Part shown: positions 42,241 to 55,123 of the stretch, piece after piece
Layout of the letters: each line of letters opens with the position of its first letter
Position numbering within the stretch: position 1 is the first letter of the stretch
Assembly (NCBI RefSeq): GCF_022201045.2
Contig: NC_068558.1
Coordinates: forward strand, 42,241,501-42,305,500
Source: Citrus sinensis
Lineage: Eukaryota; Streptophyta; Magnoliopsida; Sapindales; Rutaceae
DNA length: 64,000 bases
Direction of reading: 5' to 3'
The notes under the pieces: generated by a model
What the model was told of the DNA's origin: nothing
The model's input: only the letters and a program-made list of their open reading frames with translations
The model's database searches: none
Translations under genes and position numbers: made by a program

Positions 42241-44152
42241 TTTTTAAATATTTATATCTTAATAGAAAAAGTAATTTTTTTTTTACTTTTATCTAAATGA
42301 GAAAAAATTTGAATGAGAAGTTTACATTATATTTTAAAAATATCTTTATAAAATATATTTATTTCCTAAACTATAAAATCTAGTCCTCTTTTTCTTTTGG
42401 TTAGCAAGGATATAAATGTCAAATAAGTATAAATTTTTTTATTTATAAAAATAAACAAAATGTCACTTATATTAAAATACAAAAAAAAATCACCTGAATA
42501 TTCTTGTTTACACCCATTGTAACTTCAAAAAAATTTGAACATATTCAAATTTTAGCGGAAAAAAAGACGTTATATTTAAAAAAAAATGAATGTTTTTGGT
42601 GACAACATTATTGTTACATGTTACAAAGTGGTCCATGGTGGTGATGATGAAAAGAAAAGAAAAAATGTTTACCAAAATATAAAATGTTACCTTCAAATTC
42701 AATGATGCCAAAATAATCACCCCCTTTTCTTGGTTTTGTTTTGTTTGTTTTGAAATGGTTTCCTTTCGTCAATCTCGCACTTATCAACGTTGCACGAGTT
42801 TTTAACAAACTCGCAAGATATCAAATTTTATGTCGTGAGTTACACGTGCCGGTTAAAACAACCGGGGGAAAAGTCATGAATGGTAGCCGTTGAATAAAGA
42901 TTATTTTGATCAGACAAAAGAGACGCTGATGTGACAACTCAAATTCAAAAAAGGCGAAAAAGAAAAATGGAAAACAGAGACCATTGGGGGGCCACTGCCC
43001 GCTTCTGCAAGTTATCACATCCTCTCGCGGAATTATCACTTTACCGTCACCAAGGTTTGAGAAATTATCACTCGGATGGAAAGGTTGATTATTAGGAACA
43101 TACCCCCCTCGTTTAATTGACACTTTTAATAGCAAGTGAGTCAAGTGCCTAGCAGTTGATACTTTTTATCCAAGTGATAATTTTCCAAAGATCAAGGGTG
43201 GTAAGTTATAATTCTCTTCTCCCCGCGCCAAACTGTTTGCGTCCCGCTCTTTGATTATGTTGATGATTCGGTACACGTGTCATTTATTCGCAGCCGTACA
43301 GTTGGTGGCACATGACAGACAAGTGATTTAATTTTTAACGGGAGTACGGGACCCACTATTTGGTGGCTCACGTTGATAAAGAAGAAGGTCAGGACTCAGG
43401 ACCAGTTTAACGGAACTGCTATGACAGTAGAGGAGTAAAACCTACAAGAAATCTAAGGATAGATCTCGTTTTGTACGAACTCACGATTACTTCGCCAGGC
43501 TGTCGGGGTTAATTTTCATTTGGTTTTTATATTGGCCACGTGTTGTGTTGGTGGGGCAAATACTTCTTCTTTAGTAATGGAGTTGAAGAGTCGAGGTGGA
43601 CACGTGGTTGGTGATGATACATTTGAATTTTGTCAGGAGCCCCCACTCTAACCTCTTTTGAAACATATAACACATGGGCTGTGTTAAGTTTCAACGGGCC
43701 CTTTAAAAACACGAAGCAGGTAAATAAAGTAAAGGGTGGAGCTTTTGACACCCCTGGAAAGTCCTGATAAAGCCCCTTTACAATATTTATGATTTCACCA
43801 TTGATTGAAATGACAAATTGTTGCAGCGACACCACCAGGTCACTGGTCGCCGCAGTGGTATTGACCAATTTATTTTGTTTTATCTGGCATCCGGGTGGTA
43901 ATTGTTTTACTGAAGCATCAATTAATCATTTTCTTTTTTCATCTCGATTAATTTTTCACTTCAACAACATACTGGTCTCTCTCTCTCTCTCCTCGCCCAC
44001 ACAACCATTCTGATTCTCTGCAGCTCCACTGCTTTCTCATTCCAATTTCTCTTCTTTAACTCAGGTGGGAGGATAAAGGCAGTAACTGAAAAATTAAAAA
44101 TGGTGGTGTTTGTTTTCTCTCATTCTGCCCCTCCCCTAACTCTATCTATTAA

Positions 44153-44335
44153 TCCCAAAATCACGTTTCAATCACCAAAGAATCCGTATCGATTTTGATC
44201 GAACTCGATAGCGGCAAGCTAGCGAAGCTGGTCATCGACCAGTCATTGAAGGGCGTTCAGAAGCTAGACGCGGCGATGAAGATGAGTTTGGAAAATAATA
44301 ATATAAAATGTTACTCAACAACCAACTCTAATTAG
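44153..44335 (+). pseudogene. Orphan coding-like fragment (60 codons, no start)
   Basis: An open frame of 60 codons between stops. About 40 residues (VSITKESVSILIELDSGK then LAKLVIDQSLKGVQKLDAAM) look like genuine protein: amphipathic, balanced composition, and locally higher GC than the flanks. There is no in-frame ATG at its head and it decays into Asn-rich AT sequence. Not recognised. Could be a captured exon in a transposon, the relic of a lost gene, or one exon of an unmodelled gene. Confidence 0.35.
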
Positions 44336-47005
44336 AAAATAAAATAAAAAAACTGTGATGTCTCCGCCACATTACAAAAACTTATTGGCCAACGTCACCA
44401 CATCAGCCGATGACACGGTGGTGTTGACGCTGGGGAGGACTCCCTTAATAAGACAATGTGGCGTTATTAGATTTAGAATGACTTCGGTTGGCATTATTTA
44501 AATGGGGTATCCTTAGTAATATGTATTAGAAGGACTTTTGCGGGGGTGTCAAAAAGCGGGACTCTAAAGTAAAGTAGCAAATGAAGACCAAGGGAAAGAC
44601 ATAGCCCGACAAACATATGGACAATGCTATTTAAAATCCACTAAATTCATTTACTAAATAAATTCATTTACTAAATAAATTCATTAAATTCATATTTAAA
44701 TTTTAAAATTTTAAATTTTACTCAATAAACCTATATAAATACCCAATATACCTTTATTAAACCCATTTTTTTATAATAATACTATTTGTACTTATTAAAC
44801 CCATTAAATTCATTTATAAACCCTTAATAAATGTTTCTTTTTTTTTCCCATTAAACTGAATATTTTCTTTATGAATATGATTCTAAAAAAATAGTTACAG
44901 GCTTACAGCACATATTCATCCTTATTATTATTATTATTATTATTTTCAAAAAGAAATTTATTACAGCACAACTATTAGACCTTGTTCAGCCTATTTTACA
45001 CCATTTAACAATGTCTCAACTTTTGATTCAAGATGAAAATTATACAAATTCTTCATGGAGGCAACAAACAAACAATATCTATCATCGCTTCTGCAGTAAT
45101 CACCAACATAAAAAAAAAGAATTGCGTTATGGCAAAAATAAGAATTGTTTTATGGTTGTCTACAACATTATTTGTCTTCTTTTTTTTTTTTTTTAATTAC
45201 TCATGTTTTCATACTCCAGTTTTTAGAAAATTTAAAAATGATCAATGTTGCCGACTATTGCTTAAAATGTGTAAATACAATCTCTTCAACGGAAATATAT
45301 GACATTTTATATACCTTAAATTTCCATTTATTCAAGATCTCTTGAGCTCTGAAAAAAGGCATGTCAATGGCAGAAGATACTGGATTCTTCAGAGTCACGT
45401 AGGCTTTCTTGTAATTTGGCCTAGCAACCAAGAGACCCTCTCTTTTTTTCCTTCTTCCCCTGCATATTCAGTGTTCTTACATTCTCAATATTTCACTGCA
45501 ACTTTTGATGGCGACAGGGGATGAAGTGCCTCGAAGTGGTTTAGATAAGTTTTTCAACAACACTACTTGTCCCACCAACTTTATTAATTATCCTGAATCT
45601 AATTACATTTGCCTGATGAACAAAAATATGTAGTTTGGAAGAAAAATCACGCCTCTAGTTGATTAGGGTTTGACAAAAATATGATTAGAATTTAACAAAA
45701 TTATATTGAATATAAAGATGGGTTCAAAGTGTAAAATTTTTTATTTATTTTTACTATATTTTAATGTCCATAATTATAATTTAATTTAAGGTATTTTAAT
45801 AATTTTATTTTTGTTTAAATATGTTTAATGAGTGGTTTGGTGGATTCAAATAGCCTCACTCCTATTAATATATTTGTTTTTCAATGCCTCAAATAGGCCT
45901 TTTTTTTTTCTTCTTTTTAATTTTTTTCCTATGCAGGCTAAAATATAACCAAACAAAGCGCAGAGTTACAAGATAAAAGCGAGAAGCATCAATCAAGATG
46001 TGACTGTAAAGAAATTCGAGGAGAATTTTATAATGCACAAGTCATATTGAAACACCCATCGTAGCGTACGAATTCAAATAATCAACACAATAATAGTAAT
46101 AAAATGGGCAGATTCAAATTCAAGATTGTTTCTATTTGTGAAATATTAGTTCCTCACGCATTTACGTTGTCTAAATCTATCATGTCAATGTGAAAATGAA
46201 TCCGCCCCCGTTTTTATCGAGCGTTAACAATGTGATTAGAGACTCCACATTTGTCGCGACGGACAATGGGGTTATGAACTTCCAAAATGCTTTGAATAAT
46301 GAATGAATATTGTAATTGGGACCATGATTCACGACAAGTATTAGATGACAATGTTTTTATTGTGCCAAGTCTTCCACGCACACTTAGAATTAATTTCACG
46401 CGATTACACACAACTATTCAAGATTCTTTTATAAGCCATTGGAGCACTTTTGGGAAATCCTAATTCATAGCAAAAGTTAATACAAATTCCGAAATTGTAC
46501 ATGTAGTTAGGGGTCATGAATTGGACTAATAAGTCAATTGTTTTAATTGTCTCAAAAGAGAAAATATGAGTTATAAAATCTCTTATATTAAAAAATTAAA
46601 AAAAAAAGGGGGGGTTTTGGCCGTGCCGCCACATATTTGTACATGAAATTCACAGAACCAACCAATGTGTCAAACCAAGCAGCAGCAAATCTTGGAAAAG
46701 GGGTGTCTTAAAATTCTGTTGTCTTGGTAGTCTGCTCTAATGTTTATCCACTTCCACTTATTTATTTTATAATTAAGAAATGCATATTCTATTAATTAAT
46801 TAATCATGCAAAAGTGTTTTTTCAAGATTTTATGGCCGCCCACACCTCCTTTCCACATCCTCCGTGGGCCACGGCCACCATAATTCCAAAGAGATCTAGT
46901 CACTCACACGTCCAGCATGAGTAAGGACTGGTGCGCATGCTTGAATGAGCTCGGATGTCAGGAAAACCTCAACAGCTCCATGTATAAAAGAAGTTTTATT
47001 AAACG

Positions 47006-47136
47006 AAGGGAGCCCTATGTTACAATTAATGTAACATACACATTCAACAACAACCACATAAATAATGAACCCATATAATTTATGTGGTTGTTGTTGAGTG
47101 TGTATGTTACATTAATTGTAACATAGCATTTGCCTT
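47006..47136. mobile_element. Hairpin MITE (near-perfect inverted repeat)
   Basis: Arms 47015-47063 and 47078-47126 are almost perfect reverse complements, beginning CTATGTTACAATTAATGTAA on the left and ending TTACATTAATTGTAACATAG on the right, with a loop of about 14 bases. Flanking AAGGGAGCC and CATTTGCCTT are imperfectly complementary and may extend the termini. TTAAAC or a similar string flanks both sides as a possible target duplication. Confidence 0.7.
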
Positions 47137-47280
47137 AAACAAATTGATAAAGAAGCATAATTATATTTTAATATAATTTTGAGGGTAACTTGAAAAGAAG
47201 AAGAAGAAGAAGAAAAACTAAGAGCAACATTACTCTCATACCACAATACTAATATTTACAAAGCAAGAATACAAGTGAAT

Positions 47281-47400
47281 GTTAGTTGGCTCAATTGGTA
47301 AATTCTCAATAAAAATATTTACATAGTATAGTCGTATGTAGTTCGAATATCGCTCATTTTTATGATTTGAGAAAGGATTTAGTTCGAATATCGCTCATTT
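47281..47400 (+). mobile_element. tRNA-derived SINE-like segment
   Basis: An A-box-like TTGGCTCAATTGGTA at 47286 and a B-box-like TAGTTCGAATATC at 47339, spaced as in tRNA-derived promoters. The B-box part with its CGCTCATTTTTAT tail is duplicated at 47380. No tRNA cloverleaf is formed. Confidence 0.45.
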
Positions 47401-48443
47401 TTATAAGAAAGGTATAGGTTGAGCATTTACTAAAATAAATAAGAAAAATGCTTGATTTGTATCATTTCAATATCATCAAACAATTATTTATCTTATTTGA
47501 GGGCCATATGTATGTTAGGTGAGTTAGTATTAAAAAGAAGAAAAAAGAAAAAAAGTATAGTTACCAAGTAAATTATTTTTTCACTTTTGGTAAAGATACA
47601 GTATATACGCTTTTGCATTAGAGAAATTGAAAATAGATAATAATATTTCCCCTCTAAATTTTAATAATTGGGTCTAGATACGTTGGAACCACTCTAAAGT
47701 AGAGTATCTTTTTATAAACACACAATTAAAATTATAATAATTTTTTTTTACTATTCATCACTTTACGTGTGTAGTTATAATTCGTGCTCTATTTTAAAAC
47801 AGCTCCAAAATAGCTGTATCCTTAATATTTTCTTTCAAATAAGCACATATTTTGTCCATTTGCATCGAACAAGTCCCTACCTCTTATTCAAATGACTAAA
47901 TTACCCATATCGCAGTCAATTTTGCCCATTACATTAAAAGATTGTACTAAGGGGCATTTATTTCATCTAGACATTCATTTTCAAATTTCAACAGAGCAGG
48001 GGCCTATTTCATGAAACGGACAATCTACGTCTGTCTTCGTTGAGAAACCTTGAGACTTTAGGGAACCAGAGCGCGTTGAAAAATCCACCATGGTTGTCCT
48101 ACGTGTTAAACCTCATCTGACGTGGCGGAACCACCGGCGTGGCGCAATAGGCTTTTACCGTCGTTGACCATTCTCTTTTCTTCCTCTCTTTACTTAACAT
48201 GAATGGAAGTTGAAAACTGAGTCCGAGTGGGCCAAACTGACTCAGTCTCCTCGCCTCGGTTCCATTCAAAACTCACAATCTCACATGAGTTCCTTCCTTC
48301 ACTTTTGACCGCCGGCTATATTTTTCTTTATTTAATAAACGTAACCACCACACCAACAGACTTGTTACTCAAAACGACATCACAACAACAGCCTTGATCT
48401 CTGTCTTCATTTAGCAAGATTGTGACGGCGCCGGTTTTGAAGA

Positions 48444-51400
48444 ATGGGAGAAGCGGACGAAGGAGGAATTGCGAGGAAGTGGTGGATCAAGTTCAAGGAT
48501 GAGTCTGTTTTTGCTAAGTACACTCCATTCTTCGTTTGCTTAGCCTCCGGAAGTTTAAACTGCGATACTTTTATGCATTTTATCTCTCAAGATGTCCATT
48601 TTCTCAAAGCCTTCGCTCTCGCGTAAGAGTTTCTGTACACATTTTCATCACCGGTTTTATTTCTCTGCTGTTCTGTTCTTACTCAATATATTAAACGACA
48701 ACTTTTCCTGTGTTTCCGTTCTTTTTTATTTTTTTTAGTTATGAATTGGCTGAAGAATGTGCAGATGATGAAGAGGACAAGCTTGCAATACGCAAGCTGA
48801 GGAAACGGGTCAAGCAAAAGCTTAAAACGCTCGATTCCCTTGTCCGCGTATGATTTCTTTTTTTTCAAGCTTTGTTTATTCCCTTTTTATAGTTTTGTTT
48901 TTTTTTGTTTTTGGAATAACTTGTTGATTGAAAAGATTAACTTTTGATATTAGCACACTACCGTAGAATTATTCAAATTTCTGAAATGTAGTGATCACTC
49001 GACAGTTAAGCATGTCCGTTAATTGAATCCTTAAGCTAATTCAGGGGAAAGATAAAAAATAAATAAAAGCAGTTAATTGAAATTTTGTCTGCTGAAATGT
49101 ACTACCAAGTTCTCTGTTTGATTCAACAGAAATGCAAGAAGTTCAACAGTAGTAAATATGTGGCTCCACAGCCACAGCGACACTTAGAGAAAATCTTACT
49201 TCTTATTACACATGTATATCTATGTATATAAACTTAAGGAATCCCTTGTGCAGGAATGGGGCTTTGAACTTCCAGAAGAGATCATTACCGATGATGCAAC
49301 AGTCAAATGCACTGACTTTTTACTATCAACGGCTTCAGGTAAAGTTGAGGGAGAAAAAGTTCTTGGGAAAATTGAAACTCCGTTTGAGAAGATAAAAGTT
49401 GCTGCTTATACACTTAGTGCTATTTCACCCTGCTTGAGGCTCTTTGAAGTCATCGCTAAAGAGATCCAGGCTCTTCTAAATCCTGATGATGGTAGTCACT
49501 TATACAAGAAATGGATTGACTACTATTGCTCTCAAAGTTTTCAGGTTCGTATTTTATACGATGACCAACTACTAAGACGTCTTATAATGTTTTCTTCTAA
49601 TTATGCTGATAAAATCATTTTTAAAAAAAGTTTCATATTTCGTTGGTTGCCAAAATGCATTTGATGGTACTAATGACTCTGTTTCTGATATCAGGAATCA
49701 GCTTTGCAAACTGAAGAGTTGCTGGATAAGTTAAGTGTTTTGTTGACAGGTGAAGAGCTTGAAGTTATTAAAAAGCTTTATTATAAAGCTATAAAACTTC
49801 ATGTGAATTTTTTCGCTGCTCAACCAGTTAAACAGCAAACCACCGTTCCTTTGTCTTGGGTGAAAGACCCTGTGGAAGGTCATCTGACCCTATTTTGTGA
49901 CTTTGACTGGACATGCACGGCTTTTGACTCCTCTTCGATTTTAGCAGAACTTGCAATTGTTACAGCACAAAAGTCTGATCCTGATCAATCGGAAGGCAAA
50001 CTTACTTGGATGTCATCAGCTGACTTGAGGAACACATGGGATGTTCTTTCTACCAAGTATACCGAAGAGTATGAACAATGTATAGAAAGCATCATGTCCA
50101 GTGAAGCAGGTATGCTATCTGATTGGTAGATGCCTGACTTACATGGTTTCATAGTCCAAAAGTAGTGTGTCAATAAAATCTACCATTTTTTTATTCAAAG
50201 AAAGTTCCATTGGCTCATCCCGAAACAAAATTCTCGATTGATTTGTTGTAAATCTAGGGATCAATGCCAAATCTTTAAGCTAAACACACACACTTTTATG
50301 TGTTATGGAGAAGAAATATTTACTGGAATTCTATTTTTACCTTGTTTCCTGTCTTGTCAGTGGCAGAATTTGAATATGAAGGTCTGTGTGAAGCACTCAA
50401 GCAACTAGCATATTTCGAGAAGAATGAAAATTCAAGGGTGGTTCAGTCAGGAGTGCTGAAGGGTTTAAATCTAGAGGACATAAAGTGGGCTAGTCAACAT
50501 CTCATTTTTCAAGATGGATGTAGAAGGTTCTTCCAAAATACCATAAAAAGTACTAATTTTAAAACTGACGTTCATGTACTTTCGTACTGTTGGTGTGGTG
50601 ATCTCATTAGGTCGGCTTTTGCATCAGGTATCCTTTCTGAAACATATAAGTCTTGTATCATTCATTTTCGTGAGCATACTTTGTCTGAAAACTCTTCTGC
50701 ACCACTTATGTTATCAGGTCTATTTTATGTTTCCGTTGGTGGTGAACTGGTGACAATTATTGACCTTTTTCATCACTGCATATGTAAACTGTATCCTCAG
50801 ATGAGATCTGAAAAGTTATTAAAGGGATTTAAAAAAGAAATTTATTTTTCTTCCGTCTTTGAAGTTCACTAGTTTGCTGTTTGCTTACAGGAAACTGTTG
50901 TTTTGCTTATAAATAATTTTCAATAAAACTACAAAGGGTTAAGAAGGAATGGTGTCAGTTTAGGCATCAACATTGGAAGTTTGTAATTTCTTGAATAATT
51001 TACTTGGTGTCTAATTGTCTGTCAGTTTTATCTGTGCACTGAGTTATTTCTGTTCCTCAAAACCAATTTTATTGGAGATGGCTGCCAGGTAGATATTGTT
51101 AAAATTATCATGTCTGAGAGGATGTTTTCTTGTTTTCATCGTTGGACGGTCAGAGGTTTGTTGAGTCAGACTGGATGTAGTTAAATATTAGTTCTAATCT
51201 GTTGCTGTTGGTAGGATGCCATGATTTCCTGTATTAACAGGATCAATTTAATACCTTTTGAATGCACATTTTTGTGTGGATAAGCTGCATTCCAAGTCTT
51301 TGTTTCTCAAAATATGAGATGTTGCTGTGACTTTTTTTAACTTATCATAATGATATTAATATCTTTCCTAACATTGAGCAGGGGATCTAAATGCATTTAG

Positions 51401-51794
51401 AGTGCATTCAAATGAGTTAGTCTATGAAGAATCCATTTCAACTGGTGAAATTGTCAATAAATTGGAGTCTCCCTTGGAAAAACTTCAAGCCTTCAATGAC
51501 ATTCTGAAGGACCACAGTAATGATGAGCAGAACTTGACAGTTTATATTGGAGGCTCACCAGGTGACTTACTTTGCCTTCTCGAAGCGGATATAGGAATTG
51601 TAATAGGTTCAAGTTCAAGTCTAAGGAGACTAGGAGATCATTTTGGTGTTTCTTTTGTCCCATTGTTCTCCAGCTTAGTAGAGAGACAGAAGGAACTCGT
51701 TGATGGCAGCTCATATAAATGGAAAAGACTGCCTGGCACATTATACACAGTCTCTAGTTGGGCAGAGATACATGCATTCATTTTGGGGCCATAA
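48444..51794 (+). CDS. TH2: Bifunctional TH2: thiamin monophosphate phosphatase (TenA-like + HAD domains)
   Basis: Thiamin-phosphate phosphatase that dephosphorylates ThMP to thiamin, the step before thiamin pyrophosphokinase. The TenA part is related to aminopyrimidine salvage. Exons: 48444-48622, 48739-48847, 49254-49544, 49695-50109, 50361-50627, 51382-51794, giving 557 residues. N-terminal TenA domain: KFKDESVFAKYTPFFVCLAS, ISQDVHFLKAFALAYELA, TASGKVEGEKVLGKIETPFEK, YTLSAISPCLRL, KKWIDYYCSQSFQ. C-terminal HAD-like domain: FCDFDWTCTAFDSS (DxDxT motif I) and YIGGSPGDLLCLLEADIGIVIG (motif IV). The ATG at 48444 is preceded two codons earlier by an in-frame TGA, so no organellar presequence is encoded in this exon. 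In Arabidopsis a longer mitochondrial form uses an upstream start; here only the cytosolic form is visible. Confidence 0.94.
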
Positions 51795-52151
51795 AATCCA
51801 TGAACCCTCTCCCTCTCTGTGGCGTCTTCTTGTTTAAACAGATATGAACCCGAAGGGAAATTCATTTACAGACTTACAGTAGGATATATACAGAATGCAG
51901 ATGGTGGCTAATTTTATACTAGGGCCACTGGTCAGTCTGCATTGCAGAAATACACAGATCTTGTAATTGGGGTCGTCAAAAGTGTCTTGTTTCGTGGTAG
52001 AAGTTATTTACCCACTTCTTTTCTCCTCCGGTTCATTAGTTGTTCTTTTCAGGATTGTGGCTGCAACTGAACTGGAGTTGCAAAACTCTTATCGTAGTTA
52101 AAGAGGTAAAAGGATGCTATATCTACATGCTGTCATATGTATATTTCGTTT

Positions 52152-52272
52152 AAGGAGCCCCCTATAATTATAACGTACATCCACATACAGCAACAGTATT
52201 TATGATGGAATCTGCTATTGTTGTTGTATGTGGCGTACGTTACGATTAATATAACGTAGCACTGGCCTTTGT
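52152..52272. mobile_element. Second hairpin MITE, related to the 47.0-kb element
   Basis: Imperfect inverted repeat. The left part (GGAGCCCCCTATAATTATAACGTACATCCACATACAGCAACAG) is echoed on the right by reverse-complementary CTATTGTTGTTGTATGTGGCGTACGTTACGATTAATATAACGTAGC. The outer ends (AAGGAGCC on the left, TGGCCTTT on the right) match the ends of the 47.0-kb hairpin, as does the internal CAACA/TGTTG core. More diverged, so likely older. Confidence 0.6.
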
Positions 52273-52372
52273 TAAATGTTTTTTCCCCATCTTAGATTTG
52301 TAACTGTTAGCGGGGTAATGATCAATATTTTGTTCCAAACTAATTCTAATACTGTCACCATGAACTGATTAA

Positions 52373-52482
52373 GCCACCTGGCTCATTGGTTAGGTCGCCG
52401 GTCGGCCCATTAATTCAAAAGGTCGTTATCTGAAATTTAAACTCTTACCATGACTTTGACTATTATGTGATTTTTTTTTTTG
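52373..52482 (+). mobile_element. tRNA-derived SINE-like segment
   Basis: An A-box-like TGGCTCATTGGTTAGG at 52379, a degenerate B-box-like GAAATTTAAACTC at about 52431, and a T-rich tail at 52471-52481. Not a functional tRNA. Confidence 0.4.
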
Positions 52483-54609
52483 ACAGAATCAATGAAGTCG
52501 AAAACAATATTTTTCGGCCATCACACTTTCACAAAAGAAAAATGCTAAAGAAGAGAAAGACGAGAGAAAAAAGAAATAAAGTGTGATGAAAATGAAGAGA
52601 GAAAAAATAGGTTGGGTAGAAAGAGAAAGTAAAATTCTCTAATTTTTTTTTGTTTTTTTTTTCTCTTTAGCATTACTCTTCACAAAATTTAAAACTCTAA
52701 GTGTTGGTTAAGAAATTAGCTTTGTTTGTCTGAATCTTATAAAATTTTCATTATCAATTGTGTTTATTTAGTTACAAATTTTAAGTTATGAGCTACACAT
52801 ATAGCTCAAGCTAAGGCATATTTTAAGAATGTAATTGAAAAAAAACAAAATAATAACCAATAAAATATAACTTGTGACAAATGTACATTTGATTATTCTT
52901 TCCTTGTCTTTGAAACACTCACGTAAAATCAGATATAAAAGAATTCATCAGTGTCTATATACCGACAAACTAGAGGGAAATGGAAATTGACAAAGTCTAA
53001 TCCTAAGAAGAAAAGCAAATAAACCACCGAAATTAAATTTTTGATGACCACCTTAATGCTAGTTTACATAACATGTATAAGCACGTGGCACATGCGCAGT
53101 GTCACAAGTGTGATCTCATCTCTTTCTCTTATCTTTTCACGATCGTCAAAGGCTGGTTTCTGATGCGTTGGTTGGCATAAATACAAGTGGAGCCGCGTAA
53201 GAGTTCATCTCCACATGAACCAAAATGGGCAAACCCCATTTTATTTTTTCAACACCTTACTCGTTACCGCAATATGAATTTAGTTTCTTTTTTCTTTTTA
53301 ATTTCTCTCTCTCTAATAATAGGGAAGCAGGAAGCTAGTATTGATCCTTTCCCTAGGAAGCTGCTCGTACTTTTAATATAATACCCAAATAAAAAATGAA
53401 AAAATAACTCCACTCTTATGTTACTTCACTTTAATATCACATGATTCCATGTGAAGTTTCATATTTTTATTCTGTTTTCTATTAGTTTATTGTCTCTGGT
53501 TTCAGTCTCAGTCTCATCAGACCATGATTGACAATTTTATCTTCTCTCACTTTCCTCCCATTTCTTCATCATGTTAGTTTTTTATTTCTTTACTATTTCT
53601 TTTGGTTTTCAAGTGGCGATACAGCACAACACTCTATTCTCTAATTAATTAGGGACAATTAATTGAATTCCACCTTAATGTTAAGAAAATAATTAATAAC
53701 TTAATGAGAATTTTAATTTCCGATCCCATAGTGGCCACAGTGAGTGATCCTTGGTTTTAGCTTTGGCCCTAACATGGGTAGATTCCTTCTCTTTCAATCA
53801 TACATAACGAATAACTAACCCACTTAAAATTAAAGTAATCGATCCATGATGGGCTTGATCTGGCATCTTTGAAAATATTCATTAATTGTTCAACACTCAG
53901 GCTGAGGCTTCCCACTATCTTTTCGTGAGAGATTACGACTTACTACTAGTACAACTTAGAACAAGGATTTAAACTTATTTGACTATTTTGTACGCTTATT
54001 TAAAAGAATAAAATAAGTACACAATGCTCTAGCTAGTAGCTACTCATTGGCATGACTCATGTGGGTTGAATTGTTCACATGTATATTAATGTCTTATATG
54101 ATTCCTAAATCCTTGTCATACTTAGAAGTTACCCTATCTAGTAGCTAACTGGCTGAGTACCTTTACTTGGGAATGTTTGGATCCAAGATATCTAAATCAT
54201 TTCACCATGCAGCCTTGGGTTCCTCACCCTTCTGAAGTACCATTTCAAAGTAGTTTTTGCCATTAATCTATTCCATTTACACGTCTTTAGAAGAAAATAT
54301 ATGATGCATCTTTACTGCGGCAGTTTGATTCATCTTCTTAGCCATAACTCAGAAGCCCAGATGTGAAATATCTCTTTTACTCTCCTATAGTGATCCCGGA
54401 TTACCTGCAACCACAATTTAATTAAGTACAAAGATCTTCTTCTTTTTTTTTTCCCTCCAATTCATATTATAATTTGCTGACATTACAATCATGGTCTATG
54501 AAGAATTTAAACTCATGCAATTGTCTAAAAATCTACTAAGTATAGCTCGAAAATTTATCTTTAATATAGACGAGATCTACCCACACATACAAATAAATAT
54601 TTACAAAGA

Positions 54610-54690
54610 AGAATGAGTTTTCTATGAAAACTCGAACTCATTCCCTTTGTGATGGCGGGAGAGTCTTTACCATAGGATTGATGAAAGGGG
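54610..54690 (-). mobile_element. SINE-like fragment (minus strand)
   Basis: Minus-strand reading has CCTATGGTAAAGACTCTCCC (A-box-like) and, 30 bases later, GAATGAGTTCGAGTTTTC (B-box-like). The sequence is typical of degraded tRNA-derived SINEs. Confidence 0.4.
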
Positions 54691-55123
54691 GTATAATACT
54701 TAAATGATAAATTTTGTTTAATGTATGCAGCATTTTCTGTCAGGTTAATGAGCTTGTGTAATTCTGTAAATGATAAAATATTGTAGGAAAACAGAACAAA
54801 CCAAAAAACATTACCATCATCATTTGACCATCATATACTTAACAGAAGAAGTAGAAGAAACGATACATCGATTAATGGTAAGAACACATTCTTTCCCCAT
54901 GTTTAATATCGGAGAAACTTCCAATAAGTCCAAAAGCTTAGCTGTTGCAGAATCCAAGATCTCACGAGCTCTCCAATAATTTAACTATCAACATACATAC
55001 GAATATAATGTTTCTTTAATACATTTTTTTAATAATATATACACTTATACATTAACCAATCTTTATCTTCTTCCCATTACTTCTCATACAAGGATGGAAA
55101 GCTGAGACATGAACTAAACCAAC

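Larger units (their letters stand above)
40474..48443. other. Gene-poor region between MIR159 and TH2
   Basis: About 8 kb without a supported intact gene. It holds LTR-like sequence (41745-42240), a coding-like fragment (44153-44335), AT-rich short repeats (44640-44720), an ATT microsatellite (about 44925-44943), a hairpin MITE (about 47006-47136) and a SINE-like segment (47281-47400). Several ACGTG-core motifs lie at 43274, 43538 and 43600. The last few hundred bases are presumably the TH2 promoter. Confidence 0.55.
51795..55123. other. Intergenic region between TH2 and MIK1
   Basis: No gene recognised. Contains a second hairpin element (about 52152-52272), two SINE-like segments (52373-52482 and 54610-54690) and AT-rich DNA. 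CATAAATAC near 53177 resembles a TATA box, but no recognisable gene follows. Confidence 0.55.

Noticed and set aside
43527..43868. Minus-strand 113-codon frame
   Set aside because: Composition and lack of any recognisable motif or flanking exons suggest a chance ORF.
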